Source: G964291335 sp964291335
Lineage (GTDB): Bacteria; Chloroflexota; Dehalococcoidia; Lucifugimonadales; UBA3495
Direction of reading: 5' to 3'
NCBI GenBank assembly: GCA_964291335.2
Contig: OZ219748.1
Span: 1,488,001 to 1,552,000, forward strand
Length of the DNA stretch: 64,000 bases
A program made the position numbers and the translations under genes. Position 1 is the stretch's first letter. Every line of letters begins with the position of its first letter. Below the pieces are notes generated by a model. The model saw only the letters and a program-made list of their open reading frames with translations, ran no database searches and was not told the DNA's origin. Below, piece after piece: positions 40,828 through 49,566 of this stretch.

Positions 40828-41577
40828 TTAACCGCCAAAGGCGCGCTCGCCGCCGTTGACGTGAATGGTCTGGCCCGAGATGTAGTCGGCGGCGCTGCTG
40901 CACAGGAAGGCGCACAGGTTGGCAATGTCGGCGGCGCGGCCCATGCGCCCGGCGGGAATATCGTTCAACCGGCTGCCGGTTCGGGGCGCATGGCCGCCCT
41001 CCCGGACCGTGTCAATCATGCCCGGCACCACGCAGTTAACCCGAACCCCGTAAGGCGCCAGTTCGGTGGAAAGGGCGCGGGTAAAACCGACCAGCCCCAC
41101 TTTGGCGGCGGAAATGTGGGCCCCGCCGTGGCGCCCCTGGTGGGCCTGCAGCCCGCCCAGGTTGATTATCCGGCCCCAGCCCCGTTCCACCATGCCCGGC
41201 GCCGCGGCCCGGGAGGTAAGAAACGCCGAATCCAGGTCGGCAGCCAGCACGCCCCGCCAGTCCTCATAGATCATCTCGGTAAAGGGCTTGTGAGGGCGCA
41301 CCGCTGCGTTGTTAATCACAATATCCAGGCGGCCGAATTCGGCCAGGGCGGTCTCAAGGAGCTGTTCCAGCGCCGCCCGGCTGCCCACGTCCGCCAGGAT
41401 GGGCAGCGAACGGCGGCCCAGAGAGCGGATTTCTTCGGCCACTGCTGCGGCGTCCTGCCGGTTGCTGCGGGCATTCACCACCACATCCGCGCCCTGGCCG
41501 GCCAGGGCCAGGGCAATGGAACGGCCAATGTTCCGCCCCGACCCGGTAACCAGGGCCACTTTTCCGGTCAGTTCCAT
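40828..41577 (-). CDS. Short-chain dehydrogenase-like protein with altered catalytic residues
   Basis: ATG at 41577 follows GGAGGCG; the product is 249 residues. The SDR fold is clear: TGSGRNIGRS at 11-20, INNAAV at 88-93 and the end SGQTIHVNGGERAFGG. In classical enzymes the catalytic set is Ser, Tyr-x-x-x-Lys. Here the segment reads GAHISAAKVG: Lys159 is kept, but the Tyr position is Ile155 and the Ser position (about 142) is Gly. Ordinary SDR chemistry is therefore unlikely unless His154 takes over. It may be a binding or scaffold protein, or an atypical oxidoreductase. Confidence 0.8.
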   Translation of the reverse strand: MELTGKVALVTGSGRNIGRSIALALAGQGADVVVNARSNRQDAAAVAEEIRSLGRRSLPILADVGSRAALEQLLETALAEFGRLDIVINNAAVRPHKPFTEMIYEDWRGVLAADLDSAFLTSRAAAPGMVERGWGRIINLGGLQAHQGRHGGAHISAAKVGLVGFTRALSTELAPYGVRVNCVVPGMIDTVREGGHAPRTGSRLNDIPAGRMGRAADIANLCAFLCSSAADYISGQTIHVNGGERAFGG

Positions 41578-41705
41578 CTTCGCCTCCAACAGTTGCCTCC
41601 AGTACGGGTATGCCGGGCAAATCACCCGGCTTTCGGCCATTATGCCGGCAGATTGCCCGGTCTGGCAACCGGCAGCGGGGATTTCCCCGGGAACGCCGGC
41701 AGCGC

Positions 41706-41734
41706 TGGTTAATCTGCCCGCTGCGCCGTATAAT
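41706..41734 (+). promoter_or_regulatory. Possible promoter TGGTTA-N17-TATAAT
   Basis: A perfect TATAAT at 41729-41734 has a weak -35 TGGTTA at 41706 with a 17-base spacer. It stands 32 bases before the gene at 41766. Confidence 0.45.
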
Positions 41735-41765
41735 CGCAGCATCACCTGGCAAGGAGGGTTTCAGT

Positions 41766-42092
41766 ATGTACCTGGTGCGCAGAGTTTGTCGAACCAAGCC
41801 CGGACAGGCATGGGCCGTGGCCGGATACCTGGCGAAAATCTGTGAAGCCTATGAAGCGAATGGCCGCAGCAAGGCGCAAATCTACATCGGCGGCCAGGGT
41901 CTGCCCGGCACGCCCAACGTGGTTTATTGCGAGTGGACGCAGGATACCATTGAACCCAATTGGCCGGACCGGGTGCCGGCGGTAGTGCGCGAGTTCAACC
42001 CCAGGATGCAGGAACTGCTGGATGAATATGCCCTGGAATTGTACGAAGTGGCTACCCCGGAAAAGCTGGTTCAGCGGGGCGTCGCCCAATAG
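41766..42092 (+). CDS. Small protein, possibly dimeric alpha/beta-barrel (ABM-like) fold
   Basis: ATG at 41766 follows AAGGAGGG. The 108-residue protein begins with a strand (MYLVRRVCRTKPG) and a helix (AWAVAGYLAKICEAYEANG). It continues with QIYIGGQGLPG and VVYCEWTQD, a beta-alpha-beta pattern like NIPSNAP or monooxygenase ABM domains. I cannot name a function. It is followed by a hairpin and then an amidohydrolase gene on the same strand. Confidence 0.6.
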   Translation: MYLVRRVCRTKPGQAWAVAGYLAKICEAYEANGRSKAQIYIGGQGLPGTPNVVYCEWTQDTIEPNWPDRVPAVVREFNPRMQELLDEYALELYEVATPEKLVQRGVAQ

Positions 42093-42115
42093 CGTTGGCC
42101 GCGGTTTCCGCTGCT

Positions 42116-42157
42116 CCGGGACGGCCGCCGCCGCCGCCATGCGGCCGGCCGTCCCGG
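42116..42157 (+). terminator. GC-rich hairpin between 41766 gene and amidohydrolase gene
   Basis: A 12-bp perfect stem (CCGGGACGGCCG / CGGCCGTCCCGG) is followed by GTTTCG. It may reduce read-through into the gene at 42189. Confidence 0.45.
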
Positions 42158-42188
42158 GTTTCGCCGTCAAGAAATAAAGGAGCAAGCT

Positions 42189-43010
42189 ATGCTGATTGTT
42201 GATGCGCAAGTGCATATCTGGGGGCAGAACCTGCCGGCTAACCCGGCCCACCGGCAGATAACCTCCTATACCAAAGACGACCTGCTGCGGGAGATGGACG
42301 AGGCCGGCGTGGCTGCCGCCGTGATCCATCCGCCGGGCTGGGATCCCGACTCCGGGCGGCTGGCGTTGGCAGCGGCGGCGGAACACCCCGACCGGCTGGC
42401 CGTGCTGGGCAATTTCCCGCTGGACCAGGAAGCCAGCCGGGGCCTGGTGGCCGGCTGGAAGGCCCAGCCGGGAATGCTGGGGCTGCGCTTTACCTTTCAG
42501 CAGCCGCATATGCTTTCCTGGCCCACCGACGGCACCATGGATTGGCTGTGGCCGGCCGCCGCTGCCGCCGGGCTGCCCGTGGCCCTGGCCGGTTCCGCTT
42601 TTTTGCCGGCCCTCGGCCCCATCGCCGAGCGGAACCCGGAGGTTAAACTGATTGTTGACCATTTCGGCCGCGGCGGCGGCGCAGTCGATGCGGAAGCATG
42701 GGCTAACCTGCCCGACCTGCTGGCCCTGGCGCAATACCCCAACGTGGCAGTTAAGGCTACCGGCGCGCCGAGCTACTCCAGCGGCCCTTACCCCTATGCC
42801 AGCATTCACGACTATATCCGCCAGGTTTACGATGCCTTCGGCCCGGAGCGAATGTTCTGGGGCACCGACATTACCCGGATGCCCTGTTCCTGGCAGCAGT
42901 GCATTACTATGTTCACCGAGGAACTGCCCTGGCTGTCGGAAACCGACCGGGAACTGATTATGGGGCGGGCCCTTTGCAACTGGCTGGGCTGGAACCTGCC
43001 GGCCAGGTAG
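42189..43010 (+). CDS. Amidohydrolase-2-family metal-dependent hydrolase
   Basis: This is a 273-residue TIM-barrel hydrolase. The first-strand motif is VDAQVHIW, in which the first metal-ligand His is Gln, a variation known in this subfamily. LIVDHFGRG and FWGTDITRMPC supply the later His and the catalytic Asp. Short loops make it smaller than the ones at 39127 and 54409. The substrate is unknown. A hairpin follows the stop at 43021-43045 (ACCGGCGG / CCGCCGGT). Confidence 0.83.
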   Translation: MLIVDAQVHIWGQNLPANPAHRQITSYTKDDLLREMDEAGVAAAVIHPPGWDPDSGRLALAAAAEHPDRLAVLGNFPLDQEASRGLVAGWKAQPGMLGLRFTFQQPHMLSWPTDGTMDWLWPAAAAAGLPVALAGSAFLPALGPIAERNPEVKLIVDHFGRGGGAVDAEAWANLPDLLALAQYPNVAVKATGAPSYSSGPYPYASIHDYIRQVYDAFGPERMFWGTDITRMPCSWQQCITMFTEELPWLSETDRELIMGRALCNWLGWNLPAR

Positions 43011-43333
43011 AGCAGGAACCACCGGCGGGGCCGCTGGCCGCCGGTTATGCGAGGGCGTCCGGTCGGCGGCTGGCCTGAGCCACCGGTGGGGCAGCTGGCC
43101 GGTGGGATGTTGCCTCCCTTTGCCGGGGTTGGCGCCGGGGCCGGTCAAAAGCGCTGACCCCGGCAAATATCAGGCTGTACCTCGTCTGCCATGCGAAAAC
43201 CCCATCTGAGCAAATGGTGATCCGGGGCAACTCGCCGGTTGCTGAAAGCAGTCAGTCCTTCAATCGGACCACATTCAGGAAGAATTGCTGCGGTGGGTTT
43301 AGGACGGTGGGGTATCGAATCTGAGGTGTTAGT
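43011..43333. other. Intergenic region and left edge of the AT-richer segment
   Basis: A hairpin occupies 43021-43045. From about 43150 base composition shifts from very GC-rich to mixed. No gene or clear promoter is seen before the TTG at 43334. This is probably the left junction of acquired DNA; no repeat marks it. Confidence 0.4.
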
Positions 43334-45754
43334 TTGAATAACCGGGAATTATGCTGGAAGCTGTTAGTTGCTGATTGTGAAGAGGAAGTCGAGCGTGTTC
43401 TGAAGGACGCCGGTTACTGGAATGACCCGGAAACTTGGCGTCCTTACGGTGATTTGGAGAACAACTATGGCACTATAGGTAATCAACAAGGTGAAGCAGT
43501 AGCTGCCTTGGTAGAGAAAATAGTCAATGCCATTGATGCTCGGCTGATGAATGAGTGCTTGCTGCGAGGTGAATGTCCCGAAGCTTCCGAAGCTCCCGGA
43601 TCCATACATGAAGCGGTTCACCGTTATTTTGGTGCGGGAGGCCCCTTTGATCCGGAGCGAAGCGGTCGGTTGTCCAACTGGAGAGATGATAAACTTAATC
43701 AGGAAGGAGACTACATCACGGTAACTGCCACTGGTCGCCGGCCGGAAACCCGCAGAAGCTCCGGCTCCCATCCTTGCTTGACCATCTCAGACCGAGGAGA
43801 GGGACAGGCCCCGGAAGATTTTTCTACTACTTTTCTGTCCCTTCATAAGAGCAACAAAGTTCGCATTAACTTTGTCCAGGGCAAGTTCAACATGGGAGCT
43901 ACTGGCGCACTTCCATATTGCAGTGAACGTCATAACTTTCAGTTGATCATATCGCGGCGTAACCCGGATTTGGTGGATAATGACTCTGATGGTAGGGAAT
44001 CGGAATGGGGCTTCACAATTGTGCGTCGGCGTGACCCTGTAGATAATGCTCGCAGCTCAGTGTTTGAATATTTGGCGCCGGTGCGCTCCCAAAGTTCTCT
44101 GTATGGCGAAGTACTTTCCTTCCCATCTGATACCTTTCCCATTTTCCCCAGTCGCGCTGGGCAACCCTATAGCCGACTTTCTGAATATGGCTCTCTCATC
44201 AAGCTGTATGAATACCGGTGGCAAGGAACCAGTTCCAGTATTATTATGCCTGGCGAAGGACGCAGTCTAATTCGACGGATTGAACTTGCCTTAGCCCAGC
44301 CTGCTTTGCCGGTTAAACTTTATGAATGCCGGAGGTATAACGCGAACGAAGTTTATCGTAATGCTCGTGGTATCCTCACTGACCTGGAGCGAAACCGGAA
44401 TGACATTGAAGAAGGGTTCCCTCAGAGTGCTGATTTGTCGATAGCCGGTCAACACTTCAGGATTCTTACTTTCGTTTTCAAGCCGGGGATGTATCGAAGT
44501 CACCTGACAAATCAGCATAGGGTACTTTTTCTATACAACGGTCAGACGCATGCGAGTCGACCTGTAAGATTTTTTCAGCGTCAAAATGTAAAAAAGAGCT
44601 ATTTGGCAAACGATTTGCTGGTGGTAGTGGACTGTAGCAGCATCGGACGGCGAGAGTTTGAAGACCTGTTCATGAATAGCAGGGACCGCTTGAGGTCTGA
44701 TTCCCTAATTGCAAACGAGTTAGAAAAAAAACTCGAAGAATTCCTGCTGCGAGATGAGAATTTACGTTCTTTAGATAAACAGCGTCGTGATGCTGCTATC
44801 TCAGGGAAAGATAGCGATGGTAGCAGGGAAGATCTGCTGAAGGATATTCTGGAGAACAATCCAGAGATTTCCCGGTATTTGCTGGAAGGAGTGTTGCCAG
44901 TAAAGACTGGCAGGGGATCCCGGAAAAATATAAAGGGAGTCTTTCAAGGGAAGCAGTTTCCAACCTATTTTAGACCCAACCGGCTGGTATGGAACGTTGG
45001 GCTGGGTAATAAAGCTCAATTGCAATTTCAGACCGACGTCGAGAACAGTTATTTTACGCGCACACTTTCCCCAGGTAGTTGGTCGCTTAAAGAAAAAAAC
45101 AGTGGTGATTGGACTAATTTCTGGGATCGTACTGGCCCGAACGATGGCGTGGCGCGGTTCTATTGGGATACCGGAGCATTACCTCCGGGCCTAGTACAGA
45201 TCGGAAATAGTTTTGAGTTCACCCTGACAATAGAGGATGAGTCTCGAGTAGAACCATTAGAGAGTACGCTCCAACTTAACATAATAGAACCCATCGAAAA
45301 TAAAGGCGGTGGTAGAAGACCAAGGAGACATGAGGGGACGTCCTCGGTTGCTTCCCCTAACGTTGTTCCTGTCTATGAAGAAGATTGGGATAGCCATCCC
45401 CTGGGGCCGTTGAATAACAAAACTGCCTGCCGCATAGCTGCCAGCGATTCAGGCCGTGAAGGTAATGAGGTTTGGGATTTCTACGTCAACGTGGATAACG
45501 AGTATATTCATTATTTCACTCACACCAAAAATTACCCCCTGGAAGCAGCACGCCAGTCCTTTAAGACCGCCATCGTAATCCTTGCACTATCGATTATTCG
45601 TGGCTACTCGTCCCAAGACGATGAAGGCGATGCTGAAATGAAAGAACTTTTGCCTGATTACGTGGCAAGAATTACTGATTATATAGCCCCGGTTTTGCTC
45701 CCGGTTATAGTAAGCGTAGGCTCAAAAGATGAACGTGAATCTCCAAATGATTAG
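43334..45754 (+). CDS. GHKL-type ATPase of unknown function, probably acquired
   Basis: The 806-residue product starts at TTG 43334 with GAGG eight bases upstream. It has an N-terminal Hsp90/MutL/histidine-kinase-type (GHKL) ATP site: Glu61 and Asn65 in the N-box VEKIVNAIDA, Asp153 in ISDRGEGQ, and the glycine-rich lid GKFNMGATG at 183-191. A transducer-like region follows (about 200-400), then a charged linker (about 460-530) and a distinct C-terminal half with many aromatic residues. I do not recognise the full-length family. Base composition is lower in GC than its neighbours (27 of 60 bases at 43801-43860, against 47 of 60 at 42541-42600), and codon use is A/T-tolerant. There are no partner genes in the same composition. 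A defence or DNA-repair ATPase is conceivable. Confidence 0.8.
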   Translation: MNNRELCWKLLVADCEEEVERVLKDAGYWNDPETWRPYGDLENNYGTIGNQQGEAVAALVEKIVNAIDARLMNECLLRGECPEASEAPGSIHEAVHRYFGAGGPFDPERSGRLSNWRDDKLNQEGDYITVTATGRRPETRRSSGSHPCLTISDRGEGQAPEDFSTTFLSLHKSNKVRINFVQGKFNMGATGALPYCSERHNFQLIISRRNPDLVDNDSDGRESEWGFTIVRRRDPVDNARSSVFEYLAPVRSQSSLYGEVLSFPSDTFPIFPSRAGQPYSRLSEYGSLIKLYEYRWQGTSSSIIMPGEGRSLIRRIELALAQPALPVKLYECRRYNANEVYRNARGILTDLERNRNDIEEGFPQSADLSIAGQHFRILTFVFKPGMYRSHLTNQHRVLFLYNGQTHASRPVRFFQRQNVKKSYLANDLLVVVDCSSIGRREFEDLFMNSRDRLRSDSLIANELEKKLEEFLLRDENLRSLDKQRRDAAISGKDSDGSREDLLKDILENNPEISRYLLEGVLPVKTGRGSRKNIKGVFQGKQFPTYFRPNRLVWNVGLGNKAQLQFQTDVENSYFTRTLSPGSWSLKEKNSGDWTNFWDRTGPNDGVARFYWDTGALPPGLVQIGNSFEFTLTIEDESRVEPLESTLQLNIIEPIENKGGGRRPRRHEGTSSVASPNVVPVYEEDWDSHPLGPLNNKTACRIAASDSGREGNEVWDFYVNVDNEYIHYFTHTKNYPLEAARQSFKTAIVILALSIIRGYSSQDDEGDAEMKELLPDYVARITDYIAPVLLPVIVSVGSKDERESPND

Positions 45755-45788
45755 CTAACTTCTAGTGGAAAGGAGCAACTACCCCCCC

Positions 45789-47396
45789 ATGTCCAGCATT
45801 TACTGGATCCTCGTCGTCTTCATCGCCTATTTCGCCGTCCTGGTCGGCATAGCCCTAATCCGGGCCCGCCAGATGGCGGATATGTCCGATTACGTTCTTG
45901 GCGGCCGAAGAATGGGTTTCTTTACTACCGCCCTCAGCGCCGCCTCGTCGAGCGCCAGCGGCTGGACCATGCTGGTTTTTCCCGCACTGGCCTTTACCGC
46001 CGGCATGATGCACCTGTGGACCATGGTCGCTATTATCCTGGGCTTCTGGCTGACCTGGACTTTGCTGGCCCGACGCCTGCGCCGTTATACTGCCGCCACC
46101 GCCAATTCCCTGACCATTCCCGAGTTTCTGGAGAAGCGGTTCGCTGACCGAACCGGCCTGCTGCGCACTATCTCCGGCTTAATCAGCCTTTACTTCATCA
46201 CCCTCTACGTCTGTTCCGGCCTGATTGCCGGCGCCAAATTGCTGGAGGAGGTCTTCGGCCTGTCCCACGAGACGGCCGGCCATGATCTGGCCGTGCTGAT
46301 TTCCCTGGCAGCCATACTGTCCTACACGGTTATCGGCGGCTTCCTGGCAGTGTCCCGCACCGATGTTTTCCAGGCGCTGATCATGCTGGGCGGCTTCGTA
46401 ATCATACCGTCAACTCTGATCTTCACCCTGGATAACCCTTTTCAGGGTATGGAAGCTACCGCCGACGGCTTCTGGAACCCCTTTACCGACCATAAAAACC
46501 AGGCTTTAACCGGGGTGTTCTTCCTCTCTTCCATCGGCTGGGCTTTGGGCGCCTTTGGCGCGCAGCGCATGCTGGCCCGCTTTATGGCCATTGACCGGGA
46601 GGAGAATATTAACCGCAGCCGGAATATCGGCATTTTATGGGGAGTGCTTATCTTCGGGTTTGCCATGCTGATGGGGTTGGTGGCGGCGCCGGCCCTGCTG
46701 AACCAGGGAATAGCGCTGCCTGATGCGGAAAAGCTGTATCTGGTAGTGGCGGAGGTCTTCTTTCATCCGGTAATTACCGGCTTGCTGCTGACCGCCGTAG
46801 TTGCCGCGGTGATGAGTACCGCCGATTCCCAGCTGCTGCTGGCCTCGGCTATCGCCACCGATGATATGCCCTTCTTCAAGAAGATTGCTTATTCCGTGGG
46901 AACCAGCGCCCGGGTTTGGCTGGGACGGGGAATGTTGATTGCCGTGGGGATTGTGGCGGCGATTATCTCGATAGTATCGCCGGAATCGGTTTTTGCCCTG
47001 GTGTCCCTGGCCTGGGGCGGCATGGGCGCCGCCTTCGGCCCGGCGCTGCTGCTGGCTTTATACTGGCGGCGTTTCAACCAGTGGGGCGCCCTGGGCGCAG
47101 TGGTTGCCGGCACGGTGGTTTCTACCTGGTGGTGGCTGATGGGGTTAGGCTATGAACAGGCGGGCAGCCTGGCCGAATTGCTGGGCTTCGCGGCCACCAT
47201 TCAGTTGCTGGATGAAGTCGGCTTTTGGCAGATGAACCCGGCGGTGCCCGGCTTTATTGCCGCGGCGGTGGCGGGCGTGGCCGTATCCCTGCTGACCGCC
47301 CCGCCGCCTCAGCCGGTAACCGACCTTTACGACCGGGTTAACGGGCCGGGCTGGTTGGAAGGCGGCGCGCCAGCCTCCCAGTCTCAAGGCCTCTGA
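45789..47396 (+). CDS. Sodium:solute symporter, PutP-like (SSS family)
   Basis: ATG at 45789 gives 535 residues and about 13 membrane helices, typical of the SSS family. Motifs include DYVLGGRRMG near the N-terminus, SSASGWTML in helix 2 (sodium site region), GGFLAVSRTDVFQALIML, and MSTADSQLLLASA in helix 8. These match sodium/proline symporters more than sugar carriers. It imports a small solute with Na+. A GTG at 45765 would add eight residues. It lies 34 bases after the AT-richer gene but has the GC-rich composition of the host. Confidence 0.88.
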   Translation: MSSIYWILVVFIAYFAVLVGIALIRARQMADMSDYVLGGRRMGFFTTALSAASSSASGWTMLVFPALAFTAGMMHLWTMVAIILGFWLTWTLLARRLRRYTAATANSLTIPEFLEKRFADRTGLLRTISGLISLYFITLYVCSGLIAGAKLLEEVFGLSHETAGHDLAVLISLAAILSYTVIGGFLAVSRTDVFQALIMLGGFVIIPSTLIFTLDNPFQGMEATADGFWNPFTDHKNQALTGVFFLSSIGWALGAFGAQRMLARFMAIDREENINRSRNIGILWGVLIFGFAMLMGLVAAPALLNQGIALPDAEKLYLVVAEVFFHPVITGLLLTAVVAAVMSTADSQLLLASAIATDDMPFFKKIAYSVGTSARVWLGRGMLIAVGIVAAIISIVSPESVFALVSLAWGGMGAAFGPALLLALYWRRFNQWGALGAVVAGTVVSTWWWLMGLGYEQAGSLAELLGFAATIQLLDEVGFWQMNPAVPGFIAAAVAGVAVSLLTAPPPQPVTDLYDRVNGPGWLEGGAPASQSQGL

Positions 47397-47402
47397 CCAA
47401 TT

Positions 47403-47422
47403 CCCCGGTCGTCAAACCGGGG
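47403..47422 (+). terminator. Short hairpin after the symporter gene
   Basis: CCCCGGT / ACCGGGG with a six-base loop lies eight bases after the stop codon. There is no T tract, so it is weak evidence. Confidence 0.35.
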
Positions 47423-47660
47423 GTCGGTCCGCGGCAAAATCAAAGCAAGCCCGGTCCTTCGCCCGATTTAATTTTCGCTCCGGCCAATGGCTGGCGTTGC
47501 TTTACGTAAATGCCGCACAGCCGTCGGCCGGCCGCCGCTAATTGGTCTAATCTGATATGTTAAACTAATTACCGATTTGAGAATCAGCCGAACCGCCCCC
47601 TGGCTATATGGCCCGGTTTGGCGGCTTAATGCAATACCAGCAACAGGGAGGCAATGGCGG

Positions 47661-49523
47661 ATGGTTAGCCGAAACTCTGCCGCAGGCCCGAAACTCTCTT
47701 ACTTTTCATTGGCTGCCGAAGAATGGTTGAGCCCGGACTATATCACCCGGATGATTCGCTTCACCCTGGAAGCCCGCAGTCGGGTATCCCCGGAAGCCGG
47801 GGCAGCCCTGGATAAAGCCATCATCAGCAGCGGGGTGCGCGTCCCGATGGGCGGGTTTCGCTCGCATAATGTTCACCGGGCGCCTTCCCACCACCTGCAT
47901 GGTCCGATACAGCGTATCCTGCCTCAATCGGAAGAACTGGCCGGCGCTCTGCTCAAGGTCTGGGCGGAGGGAAAATCGGACCTGTACAACACTGTGGCCG
48001 AATACCTGCGCAGCAAGTCGGTGCCAATGTACGGGCCGGACCGCCAGCAATCCTGTTTCCGTGGAGTTTGGGACAACAAGATTTGGCAAACCCACCTGTC
48101 GGCGTTGCTGAAAGAGCAGGAAGGGCTGGAGCAGGACGATGTAGGGTTAATGCTCTGGTATGTATCCGGTTACGTTACCATGCACTCGTCCAACGAAGAC
48201 GCGCCGCCGGAATGGGTCAACTTCCCCGGGTGGCTGGATCTGCTGAAGCTTTTGCCGGCGGATGCTCCCCAATGGGAAGAGGCCCGCGGCTTCGCCGATT
48301 CGGTCTGTACGTTAGTGGAACTGAAGGAGGAAGAACGCCGTCAGGCTTCGGTAAACGCATTTCAGGCCGAAATCACTGCTCTGGTCAGCCTTTACCTCGA
48401 GGAATTGACCTATCTGGAGCAGGAAACCGACCTGAATTCTTTAGGCTCTCTGGAAAGCCCGGAAAGAGTGGCCGATGGCCGGGAACTGCTGCACCAGCTG
48501 GAAGACCTGCTCCAGTCTTACCGTCCCATCCGGGATCAGGCGCCAGTTCGCAGCGAGGAAACCCGCCGGGCCGGGTTAAGGGCGGAATTGGAACGACAAA
48601 TCCTGGAAACCCTGGTTAAAATCAGGGCTTACATTGCTGAAGACACCCGGGAACCGGCAGAGCTGGCCGAACCGGCCCGGCCGGCAGCGACGGTTCCGCT
48701 GCCGGCCGGGGCTGCGGAGGCTGCCGCCGGGACAGTTCCTGCGCCGGCGGTTTCCCAGGCGGTTGTTGCTGCGGATGGGCAATCCAGTACGGAACCGCCG
48801 GCTGCGCCGGCCCCTTCAGTCGCCGGCGCAGCAATCAACAGCCCGACTGCAACTCCGGTTAATGACGCAGCAGGCGCGGCGGCGCAAGTTTCCCGGGAGC
48901 CGGCAGCCGGTCGCGGGGAAGAACGCTCCCCGGAACTGGACAACCAAACCCTGCTGCGGGAAATCGAAACCCTGAAGGAAAGTTTGTACCACGAAAAAGA
49001 GCAGGGCGAGTATTGGCGGCATGCCTATGTGGATGCCTCACGGAAGCAGGAGAGCGGGGCCTGGCTGGGGGACGGAAGCCGCCCCAGGAACGTTGACGAA
49101 GCCATAATTTTATCGCAAGGGAAGTTTCCCGGGGAACTGCTCTTCAACCTTAATTCCAGGTCCTGGGTCAAGAATAACCCCTATGAGGACCCGCAGGCGG
49201 TGCTCGACGCCCTGGAGTGGCTGGCTACCACCTACTACCGCTCGCGCACCGGGGAAATCAGCGTGGCTGACCTGGATGATTCCATATACCGGGTCTGCCG
49301 CTGGAAGTATGCCAACAGCCAGAGCGAAGTAACCATGGGGCGGTATGAAAGTCATTACCGAACGATTGTGGATGGTCAAACCTTCCGGCTGAAAGAGCAT
49401 ATCGGGCGGGGCAACAGCAAGGACCCGGCGAATACCATTCGCATTGCCTTTAACTGGGACAAGGAACGGAACCAGGTGATTATTGGCTACATTGGGCAGC
49501 ATCAGCAAACGGACGCTACCTGA
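47661..49523 (+). CDS. Unknown multidomain protein with conserved-looking C-terminal domain
   Basis: ATG at 47661 follows GGGAGG; the product is 620 residues with no signal or membrane helix. Three parts are visible: a helical N-terminal region (about 1-330, rich in Glu, Leu and Trp), a disordered Ala/Pro/Thr linker (about 345-445), and a coiled-coil stretch (NQTLLREIETLKESLYHEKE). A compact C-terminal domain follows (about 480-620) with GELLFNLNSRSWVKNNPYED, TTYYRSRTGE and the end IRIAFNWDKERNQVIIGYIG. This C-terminal pattern (hydrophobic strand, W-D, I-G-Y-I-G-x-H) resembles a domain I associate with proteins of unknown function in variable regions. I cannot name a role. Confidence 0.6.
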   Translation: MVSRNSAAGPKLSYFSLAAEEWLSPDYITRMIRFTLEARSRVSPEAGAALDKAIISSGVRVPMGGFRSHNVHRAPSHHLHGPIQRILPQSEELAGALLKVWAEGKSDLYNTVAEYLRSKSVPMYGPDRQQSCFRGVWDNKIWQTHLSALLKEQEGLEQDDVGLMLWYVSGYVTMHSSNEDAPPEWVNFPGWLDLLKLLPADAPQWEEARGFADSVCTLVELKEEERRQASVNAFQAEITALVSLYLEELTYLEQETDLNSLGSLESPERVADGRELLHQLEDLLQSYRPIRDQAPVRSEETRRAGLRAELERQILETLVKIRAYIAEDTREPAELAEPARPAATVPLPAGAAEAAAGTVPAPAVSQAVVAADGQSSTEPPAAPAPSVAGAAINSPTATPVNDAAGAAAQVSREPAAGRGEERSPELDNQTLLREIETLKESLYHEKEQGEYWRHAYVDASRKQESGAWLGDGSRPRNVDEAIILSQGKFPGELLFNLNSRSWVKNNPYEDPQAVLDALEWLATTYYRSRTGEISVADLDDSIYRVCRWKYANSQSEVTMGRYESHYRTIVDGQTFRLKEHIGRGNSKDPANTIRIAFNWDKERNQVIIGYIGQHQQTDAT

Positions 49524-49566
49524 AACCGGCCCCCGGCCGGCGGAAGCCCGCCGGCCGGCCGCCCTT

